Part shown: in pieces, positions 42,748 to 51,284 of the stretch
Layout: every line of letters starts with the position of its first letter
How positions within the stretch are numbered: position 1 is the first letter of the stretch
From: Cerasibacillus sp036516575
GTDB lineage: Bacteria; Bacillota; Bacilli; Bacillales; Amphibacillaceae
Direction: 5' to 3'
NCBI RefSeq assembly: GCF_036516575.1
Contig: NZ_DATBTY010000067.1
Coordinates: 1-64,000 of the forward strand
Length of the DNA: 64,000 bases
The notes under the pieces: model-generated
Seen by the model: the letters and a program-made list of their open reading frames with translations, nothing else
Databases searched by the model: none
What the model was told of the DNA's origin: nothing
Position numbers and translations under genes: made by a program

Positions 42748-43509
42748 ATGGAATACACCGTTAGTCAATTAGCAAAGTTGTCTGGTGTGAGTGGTCGTAC
42801 ACTTCGCTATTATGATCAAATTGGATTACTTAAACCAGCCAAGGTAAATGAGTCTGGTTATCGTATTTATAGTGAAGAAGAGGTTGACTTATTGCAACAG
42901 ATTTTATTTTTCAGAGAACTAAATATTAGTTTACGGGAAATTAAGGACATTATTCACCAACCAGACTTCAATCAAATAGATGCTTTAAGACGACATTATG
43001 ACCACTTATTGAAAAAGCGGTCCCGTCTTGACCAAATCATTGCAACTGTCGAAAGGACAATTGCTAGTAAAGAAAGGGATGTACCGATGAAAGACAATGA
43101 AAAGTTTTCGGGTTTTAAAAAGCAATTAATTGATGAAAATGAACAGAAATATGGAAAAGAAATACGTGAGAAATATGGTGATGCTACCGTGGATGCAAGT
43201 CATGCGAAGATGATGAATATGTCACAAGAAGATTACCGGAACTGGACAAAACTAGGTGAAGAAATTATGGTGTTGTTACCGAAAGCTCGTCAAACTAATG
43301 ACCCTGCTTCAGAAATAGCTCTTGAGCTTGCTCGTAAACATAAAGATTGGCTCAGGTACACATGGCCGAATTATTCTAAAGAAGCGCATGCCAATTTAGC
43401 CGATATGTATGTTGCAGATGAACGATTCGCAGCTTATTATAATCGAGATGTTGCCGGCGGGGCTGAATTTTTACGTGATGCGATCAAGCATTTTTTAGAA
43501 GTGAAGTAA
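42748..43509 (+). CDS. MerR-family regulator with TipAS antibiotic-recognition domain
   Basis: About 253 residues: an N-terminal MerR helix-turn-helix (YTVSQLAKLSGVSGRTLRYY, then GLLKPAKVNESGYRIYSEEEV), a long dimerisation helix to about 115, and a C-terminal TipAS domain (KYGKEIREKYGD ... YVADERFAAYYN). TipAS domains bind thiopeptide-like or other drugs; B. subtilis Mta is the nearest known type. ATG 42748 follows GGGAGGGG. No transporter gene follows, so its other targets are elsewhere. Confidence 0.85.
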   Translation: MEYTVSQLAKLSGVSGRTLRYYDQIGLLKPAKVNESGYRIYSEEEVDLLQQILFFRELNISLREIKDIIHQPDFNQIDALRRHYDHLLKKRSRLDQIIATVERTIASKERDVPMKDNEKFSGFKKQLIDENEQKYGKEIREKYGDATVDASHAKMMNMSQEDYRNWTKLGEEIMVLLPKARQTNDPASEIALELARKHKDWLRYTWPNYSKEAHANLADMYVADERFAAYYNRDVAGGAEFLRDAIKHFLEVK

Positions 43510-43585
43510 TCGTTTTTGATATGATATTTTTTTTGGTGTGTAATCGGGGTTTGGGTAAGCCATTAAGGTTTCAATAACTAATATC

Positions 43586-44313
43586 TTCCACTCTGCACGG
43601 AGTCATGGGGAATTGCGATTCCATGCGCAGTACAGACTTCCACTCTGCATGGATTCAGGAGAAATTACAATTGCGAGCGGAGTACAGGCTTCCACTCCGC
43701 GTGGATTCAGGAGAAATACCAATTCCATACGGAGTACAGGCTCCCACTCTGCATGGATTCAGGAGAAATAGCAGTTCCATACGGAGTACAGGCCCCCACT
43801 CCGCACGGATTCAGGAAAAATACCAATTCCATACGGAGTACAGGCCCCCACTCTGCACGGATTCATGAGAAGTACCGATTTCATGGGGAGTACAGACTTC
43901 CACTCTGTATGGATTCATGAAAAATACCGATTTCATGGGGAGTGCAGGCTTCCACTCTGTATGGATTCATGGAAAATTACGATTTCATGCGGAGTACAGA
44001 CTTCCACTCTGTATGGATTCATGGAAAATTACGATTTCATGGGGAGTGCAGGCTTCCACTCCGCATGGATTCAGGAAAAATTACGATTCCATACGGAGTA
44101 CAGACTCCCACTCTGCATGGATTCAGGAGAAATTACGATTCCATGCGCAGTACAGACTTCCAATCTGCACGGAGTCATGAGAAATTGCGATTCCATGCGC
44201 AGTACAGACTTCCAATCTGCACGGAGTCATGGGGAATTGCGATTCCATGCGCAGTACAGACTTCCACTCTGCACGGAGTCATGGGGAATTGCGATTCCGT
44301 GCGCAGTACAGGC
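43586..44313. repeat. 52-bp minisatellite, 14 tandem units, one hairpin per unit
   Basis: Units begin TTCCACTC (or a close variant) at 43586 and then every 52 bases to 44262. Each unit carries an inverted repeat, in the best copies ACTCCGCATGGA and TCCATGCGGAGT around a loop of about 16 bases. Unit length is not a multiple of three, and open frames pass through in all three + frames without ribosome sites, so it is probably not coding. It fills most of the gap from 43510 to 44406. Degenerate copies lie at 53790. Confidence 0.95.
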
Positions 44314-44406
44314 AGCTACTTTTCTAGTAGGACTCATTTAAGAGCTCTATTTCAAATAATATTCTCCCCTACTCGGCATAAGATGAGAATTGGAGTTAAT
44401 TACGAT

Positions 44407-44979
44407 TTATACAATTTTTGGAGTAAATTCTTCTTTTAAGATGCTATACATTTTGATATCACGATGGTTTCCTTTAACGAACATCGCTTTTCTTAACGTA
44501 CCCCCGAATGTCATACCACTTTTCTGCATCACACGTTCGGAACCTATATTCTCAGCAAGACACTTTGCTTGATTACGAACTAAATCCATATGCTTAAAAC
44601 CAAAACGCACCATTGCATGTACCGCTTCAGTCATGATTCCTTTTCCCAAATATGGTTCAGACAGAACATAACCAATCTCGGCTGTTTGATGTTGGGGTTG
44701 CCACCATACAAAATCAGCCGTACCTATAAACCGACCATTTTCTTTGTATTCAATTCCCCATGGGGCAACTTGATGAGCGGCATAACATTTCAATATATAT
44801 TCAATAAAAGCTTTCGTATCCGCTTTTGTTTGATGTCGTTCCCAAAAAACATACTGAGCCACTTTTTCATTTGAGCCATAAGTATACATATCATCCAAAT
44901 CCGCCACGGTAACTTTTCTTAAATAAAGCCGTTCTGTTTCGATAATAGGCAGTTCATGATAAATATCTTCTATTTTCAC
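44407..44979 (-). CDS. GNAT acetyltransferase, RimJ/RimL type
   Basis: About 190 residues: IIETERLYLRKVTVADLDDMYTY at the N-terminus, AEIGYVLSEPYLGKGIMTEAVHAMVRFGF (acetyl-CoA loop near 107-135) and SERVMQKSGMTFGGTLRKA near 149-167, all typical of the RimJ/RimL group that acetylates N-termini of proteins or antibiotics. The substrate is unknown. GTG 44979 follows GGGGGTGT at six bases; an in-frame codon at 44997 is weaker. Confidence 0.8.
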   Translation of the reverse strand: MKIEDIYHELPIIETERLYLRKVTVADLDDMYTYGSNEKVAQYVFWERHQTKADTKAFIEYILKCYAAHQVAPWGIEYKENGRFIGTADFVWWQPQHQTAEIGYVLSEPYLGKGIMTEAVHAMVRFGFKHMDLVRNQAKCLAENIGSERVMQKSGMTFGGTLRKAMFVKGNHRDIKMYSILKEEFTPKIV

Positions 44980-45077
44980 AACTTCACACCCCCACAAATA
45001 TTTTGTTTATTCTAAGAGATGTAAAATATTTTTCTATCTAAAAGAGAGCAACTCAATAATTTAGCAACCTGGCTTGT

Positions 45078-46532
45078 TTATTTATATCTTTCAATTCGCT
45101 GTAACGCTAACGGCAACAAACGATGAAAATCACTGGCAACCATACTCGTTTCACTATATGTTTCTCTCCTTATATCAGCACATAGGCCGTGAATATAGAC
45201 CGCATTTTTTACAGCATCTCGATAATTATCATGAGTTGCAAGCATGCTGACGATCATTCCAGTTAGAACATCACCACTTCCACCTTTTGCTAAACCACTA
45301 TTCCCTGTTTGGTTAATATATATTTCCCCATTTGGAAAGGCAATGACTGTATCGTTTCCTTTTAATACAACGGTCACATGATGATGCATCGCATAGTTAC
45401 AGGCAAGTTCAATACGATTTGCCTGGATCTCTTCAATTGATAATCCAGTTAACCGGCTAAATTCACCTGGATGAGGGGTTAAAATAACAGGGCCTTTCGC
45501 ATTCCAAATGTTGCGCTGTTGGATGGCGCCTGCATCAACAACGAGTGGGATACCACTCTCCATTAAGACTTCTGTTGCTTTTTGGACGGATTCTGGTGAC
45601 TCAAGTCCCGGCCCAATCCCGGCTGCAGCGATTTTTTCTGGAATATGTCCTTGGCAGATTTGTTCTAAGCCATTTAATAAATAGGTCGCCTCTGGTACAG
45701 TTGATGCAATAACTGATGCCACACGCTCTGTCGTTGCCATTACCAATTTTCCTGTGCCTGATCGTATCGCCCCAATTGCTGTGAGAACAGCACTTCCAGG
45801 CATATGATCCGTCCCAGCGACAATTAGACTCGTACCGAATGTTCCTTTATGACTTGCTTTCTCTCGGCTTGGAAATGACTCAATGACACTTTTCTTCGTT
45901 ATGATTGATAATTCACTGCCTTGCTTCAACCCAATAGACACGCTCTCGGTTTTGCCAAAGTATTTTCCAGATGGTAATAAAAATATTGATGGTTTGACGC
46001 CATGTAATGAAAACGAATAGTCCGCTAAAAACGCCTCTCCATCTGGAACATGTCCATGATCAGCTTGAACGCCTGTCGGGATATCGACAGCAATGCGTAA
46101 AGCATCTTGCTCGTTACTCCATGAAACGACTTGTTTAACATTCTCCCTTAATGGTAATGTCGTCCCTATACCTAACAAACAATCAATAATGACATCGTAT
46201 ACTTGATTCGGGTTCCATTCATCGACCTTTTCATCTTGCATAAAGTAATAATCCAAATGTTGCTTAGCTGTTTCGCTTTTCGGTCTTCCAAGCGGGAAAA
46301 CGAGTGACACGTTGTAACCAGCCATACGTAGATAGCGGCTCAACACAATCCCGTCACCACCATTATTTCCACGTCCACTTAAAACAATCATTCGGTCATC
46401 TTTCTTAATCAATGGCATGATTTTATTAAATAATCCACGACCAGCATTTTCCATTAACGAAAATAATGAAAAGCCTTGCTCTGCTGCTTGTTGGTCAATT
46501 TGTCGAATTTCATCTGCCCGGTAAATGTACAT
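45078..46532 (-). CDS. nnr: Bifunctional NAD(P)H-hydrate epimerase / ADP-dependent dehydratase
   Basis: The 484-residue fusion has an N-terminal YjeF epimerase domain (RADEIRQIDQQAAEQGF, LSGRGNNGGDGIVLSRYL near 51-68, VDIPTG near 148) and a C-terminal ribokinase-like dehydratase (GTSLIVAGTDHMPGSAVLTAIGA split near 232-254, VILTPHPGEFSRL near 352, NSGLAKGGSGDVLTGMI near 417-433). It repairs hydrated NADH and NADPH. Length is normal for the fused form. GAGGGTGA precedes the ATG. Confidence 0.92.
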   Translation of the reverse strand: MYIYRADEIRQIDQQAAEQGFSLFSLMENAGRGLFNKIMPLIKKDDRMIVLSGRGNNGGDGIVLSRYLRMAGYNVSLVFPLGRPKSETAKQHLDYYFMQDEKVDEWNPNQVYDVIIDCLLGIGTTLPLRENVKQVVSWSNEQDALRIAVDIPTGVQADHGHVPDGEAFLADYSFSLHGVKPSIFLLPSGKYFGKTESVSIGLKQGSELSIITKKSVIESFPSREKASHKGTFGTSLIVAGTDHMPGSAVLTAIGAIRSGTGKLVMATTERVASVIASTVPEATYLLNGLEQICQGHIPEKIAAAGIGPGLESPESVQKATEVLMESGIPLVVDAGAIQQRNIWNAKGPVILTPHPGEFSRLTGLSIEEIQANRIELACNYAMHHHVTVVLKGNDTVIAFPNGEIYINQTGNSGLAKGGSGDVLTGMIVSMLATHDNYRDAVKNAVYIHGLCADIRRETYSETSMVASDFHRLLPLALQRIERYK

Positions 46533-46805
46533 GAAATCACCCTCAATTTCATTATTTATACAGAGTGGTCATTCGTTATAATTTATTTAGTTCTATCTTA
46601 ACATACGATTCATTTTTACCTAGAACGATAAAAAGATAATTTAATCTGTTTATTTTAATGATTTAATATATAATATTTCATATACGAATATAATCGAACG
46701 GTATGGCATGATTGCTAAGCATATGATAAAATCTTTTGCAAATTCACACGGTTATATTTGGTAATACAAAAAATAAGGTATGACAAATAGAAAGGAGAAT
46801 AGCTA

Positions 46806-47231
46806 GTGGCCTATGAATTAAAAACAAAAGAAACAGATGACAGTGTGATTGAGTTTATTGAATCGGTGGAAAGTCCGAAAAAGCGAGAAGATGCCTATCA
46901 ATTATTAGACATTTTTACAGAAACGACTGGTTATGAAGCAAAAATGTGGGGCCCAAGTATTATCGGTTTTGGAAAATATCATTATAAATATAAGTCAGGT
47001 CATGAAGGAGAGGCACCACTTGTTGGCTTTTCCCCGCGAAAAGCACGATTCAGCTTGTATTTTGCAACAGGAGACTCTAAGCGTGAAGCATTATTAAAGA
47101 ACTTCGGCAAGCACAAAACAGGTAAAGCATGTGTTTACATCAATAAGGTGGCAGATATTGATATCGATATTTTGAAAAAGTTAATTACCCAGTCAGTAGC
47201 ATTTTTAAAGGAGCGCTATCCAGAACAGTAA
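46806..47231 (+). CDS. DUF1801 domain protein
   Basis: The 141-residue protein of the DUF1801 (YdhG-like) fold has RREDAYQLLDIFTETTG-like N-terminal helix (here KREDAYQLLDIF), AKMWGPSIIGFGKYHYKY near 45-62, GFSPRKARFSLYF near 73-85 and a C-terminal LKKLITQSVAFLKERYP. Function unknown. The start is GTG 46806 behind AAAGGAG. Confidence 0.8.
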   Translation: MAYELKTKETDDSVIEFIESVESPKKREDAYQLLDIFTETTGYEAKMWGPSIIGFGKYHYKYKSGHEGEAPLVGFSPRKARFSLYFATGDSKREALLKNFGKHKTGKACVYINKVADIDIDILKKLITQSVAFLKERYPEQ

Positions 47232-47341
47232 TGAAATGATAAGATATAATTAGAACTGGCATTCTAATAATTGGTTTATACTTTTATACGGTTGTATACA
47301 ATATGAACGATATCTTTGTGAAAAATGAAGGAGTGAAACAA

Positions 47342-47761
47342 ATGTCTGTTAATATTTATCTTACGTTTGACGGCGATTGCCGTGAAGCAGTCATGTTTTA
47401 TGCTGATGCATTTCAAACCGCAAAACCAAAAATCATGACTTTTGGAGAAGCACCACCAAACCCTGAGTTTAAACTCCCAGAAGAAGCGAAAGATTTAGTT
47501 ATGCATACGAGACTAAATATCAATGGTACCGAAATGATGTTTTCCGATACTTTTCCAGGAACGCCTTATAATCAAGGTAATAACTTTAGCTTGACAGTCG
47601 TGAGTAAAGACATTGATGAAATTAAATCTTATTTTAATAAGATGAAACAAGGTGCCACAGTTGAGATGGACCTACAAGAAACGTTTTGGAGTAAATGCTA
47701 TGGGAAACTAACAGACAAATTTGGAGTGGGATGGCAATTTAGCCACGAAGGTAGCGAATAA
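47342..47761 (+). CDS. VOC-family protein, PhnB type
   Basis: About 139 residues of the glyoxalase/PhnB-like fold: NIYLTFDGDCREAVMFYADAF at the N-terminus, LVMHTRLNINGTEMMFSDTFPG near 47-70 and FWSKCYGKLTDKFGVGWQ near the end. No full metal-site set is evident, as in most PhnB-like proteins, so the activity is unknown. ATG 47342 follows AAGGAG; the frame opens 39 bases earlier without a site. Confidence 0.78.
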   Translation: MSVNIYLTFDGDCREAVMFYADAFQTAKPKIMTFGEAPPNPEFKLPEEAKDLVMHTRLNINGTEMMFSDTFPGTPYNQGNNFSLTVVSKDIDEIKSYFNKMKQGATVEMDLQETFWSKCYGKLTDKFGVGWQFSHEGSE

Positions 47762-47910
47762 TATTAGTATCATTACTTAACCTTATAGCTAACGGGACAA
47801 GGAGAATCATTATTCCTTGTCCTGTTATTGATTCTTTTAGCAAATCGCTTCTAGTTTATCTAGATCCTCAAAGTATAAATAACCACTAAGAAACGCCGTC
47901 CGATTTAAAA

Positions 47911-48609
47911 CTACACTAACAGCAAACCATCTAAATCCAGAATTTCTATTTTTCTTTGACCTTTTTGTTTAATATAGCCTTTTTCTTCAAATTGGCTGAA
48001 TCTACGACTTAATGTTTCAGGGGTTGTTCCTAAATAAGACGCCAAATCCTTTTTACTCATTGGAAGTTCAAACTCGGGAGTCATCACATCACCTTGTCGA
48101 TCTAAACATTCAGCAAGAAAAAGAGCGATTCTTGTTTCTACTTTTTCTGATGCGAAGCGAGTCGTTTGTTTTTCAGCTGTTTCTAGTCTATTTGCAAATT
48201 CATTTAATATTTCCAGGGAAATTGTCGGATATTTTAATAATAGTTGATGCAAATTCTGTCGTTGAATCATACATATCTCTGTGTCAACCATTGCCTCAGC
48301 ATAGGCCTCATGAACCGAGTCTTGAAATAATGCTAGTTCCCCTGTAAAATCGCCGGGTAACAGAATCCGAATGAGTTGCTCTTTTCCTTCTTCTGTCAAC
48401 CGATATATTTTTATTTGGCCTTGATGGACAATATACAAGGCATCCGATTCATCTTCAGCATGGTATAAGATTTCTCCTTTTTTTAAAGAAACACTTTGAA
48501 CAACACGCATAATCTCATCCATCTGTTCTTGAGCTAAATGATTAAATATCGGGACGATCGACACACATGCCTCTTGATCATGATATGAACAAGTATGTTT
48601 TTCTCCCAT
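47911..48609 (-). CDS. Crp/Fnr-family regulator of the FNR type
   Basis: The 232-residue protein has two N-terminal cysteines (HTCSYHDQEACV, residues 7 and 15), a cyclic-nucleotide-fold sensor (GEILYHAEDESDALYIVHQG, GDFTGELALF) and a C-terminal winged helix with recognition helix TTPETLSRRF. The helix carries the FNR-like E-SR pattern without the Crp Arg, so it should read TTGAT-N4-ATCAA-like sites. Two such sites lie upstream of the metal ATPase and CopZ-like genes. The N-terminal cysteines suggest an Fe-S or redox sensor, but there are fewer than in E. coli FNR. Confidence 0.82.
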   Translation of the reverse strand: MGEKHTCSYHDQEACVSIVPIFNHLAQEQMDEIMRVVQSVSLKKGEILYHAEDESDALYIVHQGQIKIYRLTEEGKEQLIRILLPGDFTGELALFQDSVHEAYAEAMVDTEICMIQRQNLHQLLLKYPTISLEILNEFANRLETAEKQTTRFASEKVETRIALFLAECLDRQGDVMTPEFELPMSKKDLASYLGTTPETLSRRFSQFEEKGYIKQKGQRKIEILDLDGLLLV

Positions 48610-48627
48610 AAAAACACCTCTTTTTCT

Positions 48628-50523
48628 TTATAGAACGACCTCATCCGTTTCTAACGTACTACTATTTTTAAATTTCTTTTTATCACGCTTAAACGTCATC
48701 AATCTCATCCCATTTAAAATAACGATTAACACACTTGCTTCATGGATAAACATACCCGACGCTAAATGAACGGTACCCTTTAATACACCAATCAAGAGGA
48801 GTACAACGGTCCCAACAGCGATCCAAATATTTTGCTTCATATTACGCATACTTGCCTTTGATAAAGAAAAAGCATGAGAAAATTGTTTTAATTGGTCAGC
48901 CATTAAAACGACATCGGCTGTTTCCATTGATATGTCAGTCCCACCTTCACCCATGGCAACCCCGATATCAGCTGTTGCTATCGCTGGTGCATCATTAACA
49001 CCATCACCTGCCATGGCTACTACATGACCTTCATCCTTTAATCGCTTTACATATTCGACTTTGTCTTCCGGCAGTAATTCGGCATAGTACGCATCTAAAC
49101 CTAATTTTTCAGCAACAAGTCTTGCTGTATATTCATTATCCCCTGTAAGCATAATGATTTTCTTGACCCCATTTTGCCGCATTTCAGATATAGCTTCTTT
49201 GGCATCATCACGAATCTCATCAGCGATAGAAATAATTGCTTTTATCTCACCTTCTACTGCTACAAATATGGCCGTATTCCCTTGCTTTTCTCTGTCGACG
49301 GCAACGTTTTCTATTTCTTGAGTGATAGCAATGTTTTCCTTCATCATCAATTTTCGGTTGCCTAATACAAATAATCGCCCATCAACGGTAGCTCTAATCC
49401 CGTTTCCTTTAATTACTTCGCCTTCATCTACATCTCCTGATATATCTAGCCCTCGTTTTTTCGCTTCCTGGACAATCGTTCTTCCTAAATGATGTTCAGA
49501 AATTAATTCTGCCCGTGCAATGTCTTTGAATAATTCTTCTGGGTCTTCTGTTCCAAATACGTGATAGTCTGTTACCTCTGGCTTACCTTTCGTTAATGTT
49601 CCCGTCTTATCAAATACGAGTGTATCTACTTTAGAGAAGTTATCCATCACTTCTCCACCTTTAATCAATATACCATGTTTTGCCCCATTACCAATCCCAA
49701 CAACATTCGACACAGGTGCACCGATAACGAGAGCCCCGGGACAAGCTATAACAAGAAACGTAATCGCTATGTGCAAATCACGCGTTAATAGATAAACGAG
49801 AAGCGATAAACCGACAACACCTGGTGTATAAATAGCCGCAAATTTATTTAGAAACTTCTCGGTTTTTGATTTAGATTCTTGTGCCTCTTCAACGAGCTCA
49901 ATAATCTTAGCAAAAGTCGTATCAGCGCCTACTTTTTCAGCAATCAATTCGACATAACCACTATCGACAATCGTACCACTAAATACAGCATCATTCATTT
50001 TTTTACGGACAGGGATTGATTCACCTGTAATTGCTGCTTCGTTAATGGAAGCCTCACCAGCAATAATTTCGCCATCAACGGGAATCTTCCCACCCGCATG
50101 AACAATTAATTGTTCACCTTGATTAACTTCTTCAGCAGGAATCGTCGCATGGACACCATTTCGAATCACAGTCGCTTCCTGTGGCGCCATATCAACGAGT
50201 TCTTTTAAGGAAGAACGTGTTTTTTCTAATGTGCGTCCTTCTAAATAGTCACCAAACATAAATAAAAACGTCACAACAGCAGATTCAACAAACTCTTGAA
50301 TAAAAAGCGCCCCAATAACAGCAATCGTCACGAGTAATTCGATGCTAAAAGCTTTCATTTTTAGCGCCTGATACGCCTTTAAAGCAATGGGAACACCCGC
50401 TACCACAGTAGCTAAAATAAGTGCGCTATTTTTAAAGTCCCCACCAATCAAAAACGCTGATACAATTAAGATAAACGATATAAATGTTATTTGGTTTTTA
50501 TATTTGTTAATAAATAGTTGCAT
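48628..50523 (-). CDS. P1B-type heavy-metal ATPase with a CPG membrane motif
   Basis: About 631 residues: membrane segments, actuator TGES near 190, membrane metal motif CPG in VIACPGALVIGAP near 260-272 where most P1B pumps have CPC or SPC, phosphorylation site DKTGTLTKG near 305, and hinge GDGVNDAPA near 510. No N-terminal HMA domain is present; a separate CopZ-like protein is encoded upstream. The metal (copper, zinc, cobalt or iron) cannot be fixed. ATG 50523 starts MQLFINKYKN; the frame opens at 50589 inside an FNR-like operator, so the shorter start is preferred. Confidence 0.82.
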   Translation of the reverse strand: MQLFINKYKNQITFISFILIVSAFLIGGDFKNSALILATVVAGVPIALKAYQALKMKAFSIELLVTIAVIGALFIQEFVESAVVTFLFMFGDYLEGRTLEKTRSSLKELVDMAPQEATVIRNGVHATIPAEEVNQGEQLIVHAGGKIPVDGEIIAGEASINEAAITGESIPVRKKMNDAVFSGTIVDSGYVELIAEKVGADTTFAKIIELVEEAQESKSKTEKFLNKFAAIYTPGVVGLSLLVYLLTRDLHIAITFLVIACPGALVIGAPVSNVVGIGNGAKHGILIKGGEVMDNFSKVDTLVFDKTGTLTKGKPEVTDYHVFGTEDPEELFKDIARAELISEHHLGRTIVQEAKKRGLDISGDVDEGEVIKGNGIRATVDGRLFVLGNRKLMMKENIAITQEIENVAVDREKQGNTAIFVAVEGEIKAIISIADEIRDDAKEAISEMRQNGVKKIIMLTGDNEYTARLVAEKLGLDAYYAELLPEDKVEYVKRLKDEGHVVAMAGDGVNDAPAIATADIGVAMGEGGTDISMETADVVLMADQLKQFSHAFSLSKASMRNMKQNIWIAVGTVVLLLIGVLKGTVHLASGMFIHEASVLIVILNGMRLMTFKRDKKKFKNSSTLETDEVVL

Positions 50524-50575
50524 CCTCACCACTTCCTTTCTATCTTTATCATAAAAGGTCCTGGCAAATAAAGAA

Positions 50576-50589
50576 TTGACCATCGTCAA
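50576..50589. promoter_or_regulatory. FNR-type operator upstream of the metal ATPase
   Basis: Perfect palindrome TTGAC CATC GTCAA located 53-66 bases upstream of the ATPase start codon. It has the E. coli FNR/ANR spacing (5-4-5) and matches the reading expected for the PETLSR regulator encoded at 47911. Confidence 0.6.
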
Positions 50590-50605
50590 GTTTTGTGTTT
50601 AAGAT

Positions 50606-50809
50606 GCTCTACCCGTTACGGTTTTCGCTTTTCCCATGAGTTCGCATCGGGTAGAAAGCTTTACTCGTTGCGGTTTCACTTTTCCCCGAGTTCGCATCGG
50701 GTAGAGAGCTTTACTCGTTGCGGTTTCACTTTTTCCCCGAGTTCGCATCGGGGAGAGCGCCATACTCGTTACATCTCGGCTATTTTCCCAATTTCGCGCC
50801 GAGTGTACA
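50606..50809. repeat. 50-52 bp tandem hairpin repeat, 4 units
   Basis: Units start with GCT(T/C)TAC(T/C)CGTT at about 50606, 50658, 50708 and 50759. The first three contain GTTCGCATCGGG, which pairs with ACTCGTTGCG at the unit start to form an imperfect hairpin. The last unit is diverged. It differs in sequence from the 52-bp and 53-bp families but has the same size and intergenic setting. Confidence 0.85.
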
Positions 50810-50831
50810 GCTCAATCCACTTGCTTCAATA

Positions 50832-50886
50832 AGAAACAAAAACTGGAGCGACCAACAGTCAAATAGCGAGTTGGACAGCTCCAGTT
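50832..50886 (-). terminator. Terminator of the CopZ-like gene
   Basis: AACTGGAGC / GCTCCAGTT stem around a 28-base loop, followed on the minus strand by TTTTGTTTC. It starts seven bases after the stop of the CopZ-like gene. Confidence 0.75.
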
Positions 50887-50892
50887 GTTTAA

Positions 50893-51114
50893 TTACGAAA
50901 CTTTTGTGCCTTTCACAGCGTATCCAAGCTTTTCGATTAGCGCTTCTAATTCACCATGTTCAACGACTTTTTCATCAAACTCTGCTTTTACTTTACTTGA
51001 ATTAAAGAGTACTTTTACCATATCAACACCGTCTTGATTTGTTAATGCTGTTTCTATTTTTTTAACACAGGTTGGGCATGTTAACGGTTCTAATTGAAAA
51101 ACTGCTTTTGTCAT
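50893..51114 (-). CDS. CopZ-like heavy-metal-associated (HMA) domain protein
   Basis: Seventy-three residues, one HMA domain: metal loop LTCPTCVKKIETAL (CxxC, residues 12-15) and a C-terminal LEALIEKLGYAVKG. It is likely a metallochaperone for the ATPase encoded downstream on the same strand, which has no HMA domain of its own; the two genes are separated by a terminator and a repeat array, so they are not one simple operon. AGGAGG precedes the ATG. An FNR-type site lies 60-73 bases upstream. Confidence 0.85.
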   Translation of the reverse strand: MTKAVFQLEPLTCPTCVKKIETALTNQDGVDMVKVLFNSSKVKAEFDEKVVEHGELEALIEKLGYAVKGTKVS

Positions 51115-51173
51115 GTTTTATTCCTCCTTGTTTTGTTCTATCTTTATTTTATCGTCTCTGTTAAAAATAAAAA

Positions 51174-51187
51174 TTGATGCAGGTCAA
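51174..51187. promoter_or_regulatory. FNR-type operator upstream of the CopZ-like gene
   Basis: TTGAT GCAG GTCAA, palindromic 5-4-5 spacing, at nearly the same distance from the gene start as the site in front of the metal ATPase. Confidence 0.6.
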
Positions 51188-51211
51188 GTTTAAATAATAA
51201 TTTTCAAACAT

Positions 51212-51227
51212 AGTGAGATGAATCACA
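51212..51227. promoter_or_regulatory. Crp/Fnr box of the Bacillus type upstream of scdA
   Basis: AGTGA GATGAA TCACA, 5-6-5 spacing as in the TGTGA-N6-TCACA box, 58 bases upstream of the RIC gene. Confidence 0.6.
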
Positions 51228-51284
51228 GACTTTTCCGTAAATGTTTAATATGATGATGTTATAACATGGATGGAGGGGACCTAA

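Noticed and set aside
43605..44439. Four overlapping + strand frames of 87-165 codons in the minisatellite
   Set aside because: The 52-bp unit shifts frame at each repeat, frames overlap one another, and none has a ribosome site. They reflect repeat composition, not a gene.
47793..47822. GGACAAGGA / TTCCTTGTCC hairpin as a terminator
   Set aside because: The stem is good but no T-run follows on either strand, so termination is not supported; it may be a weak or rho-assisted end.
50593..51005. + strand frames over the 50-52 bp repeats
   Set aside because: They run through tandem hairpin repeats, a terminator and the antisense of the CopZ-like gene; no ribosome site.
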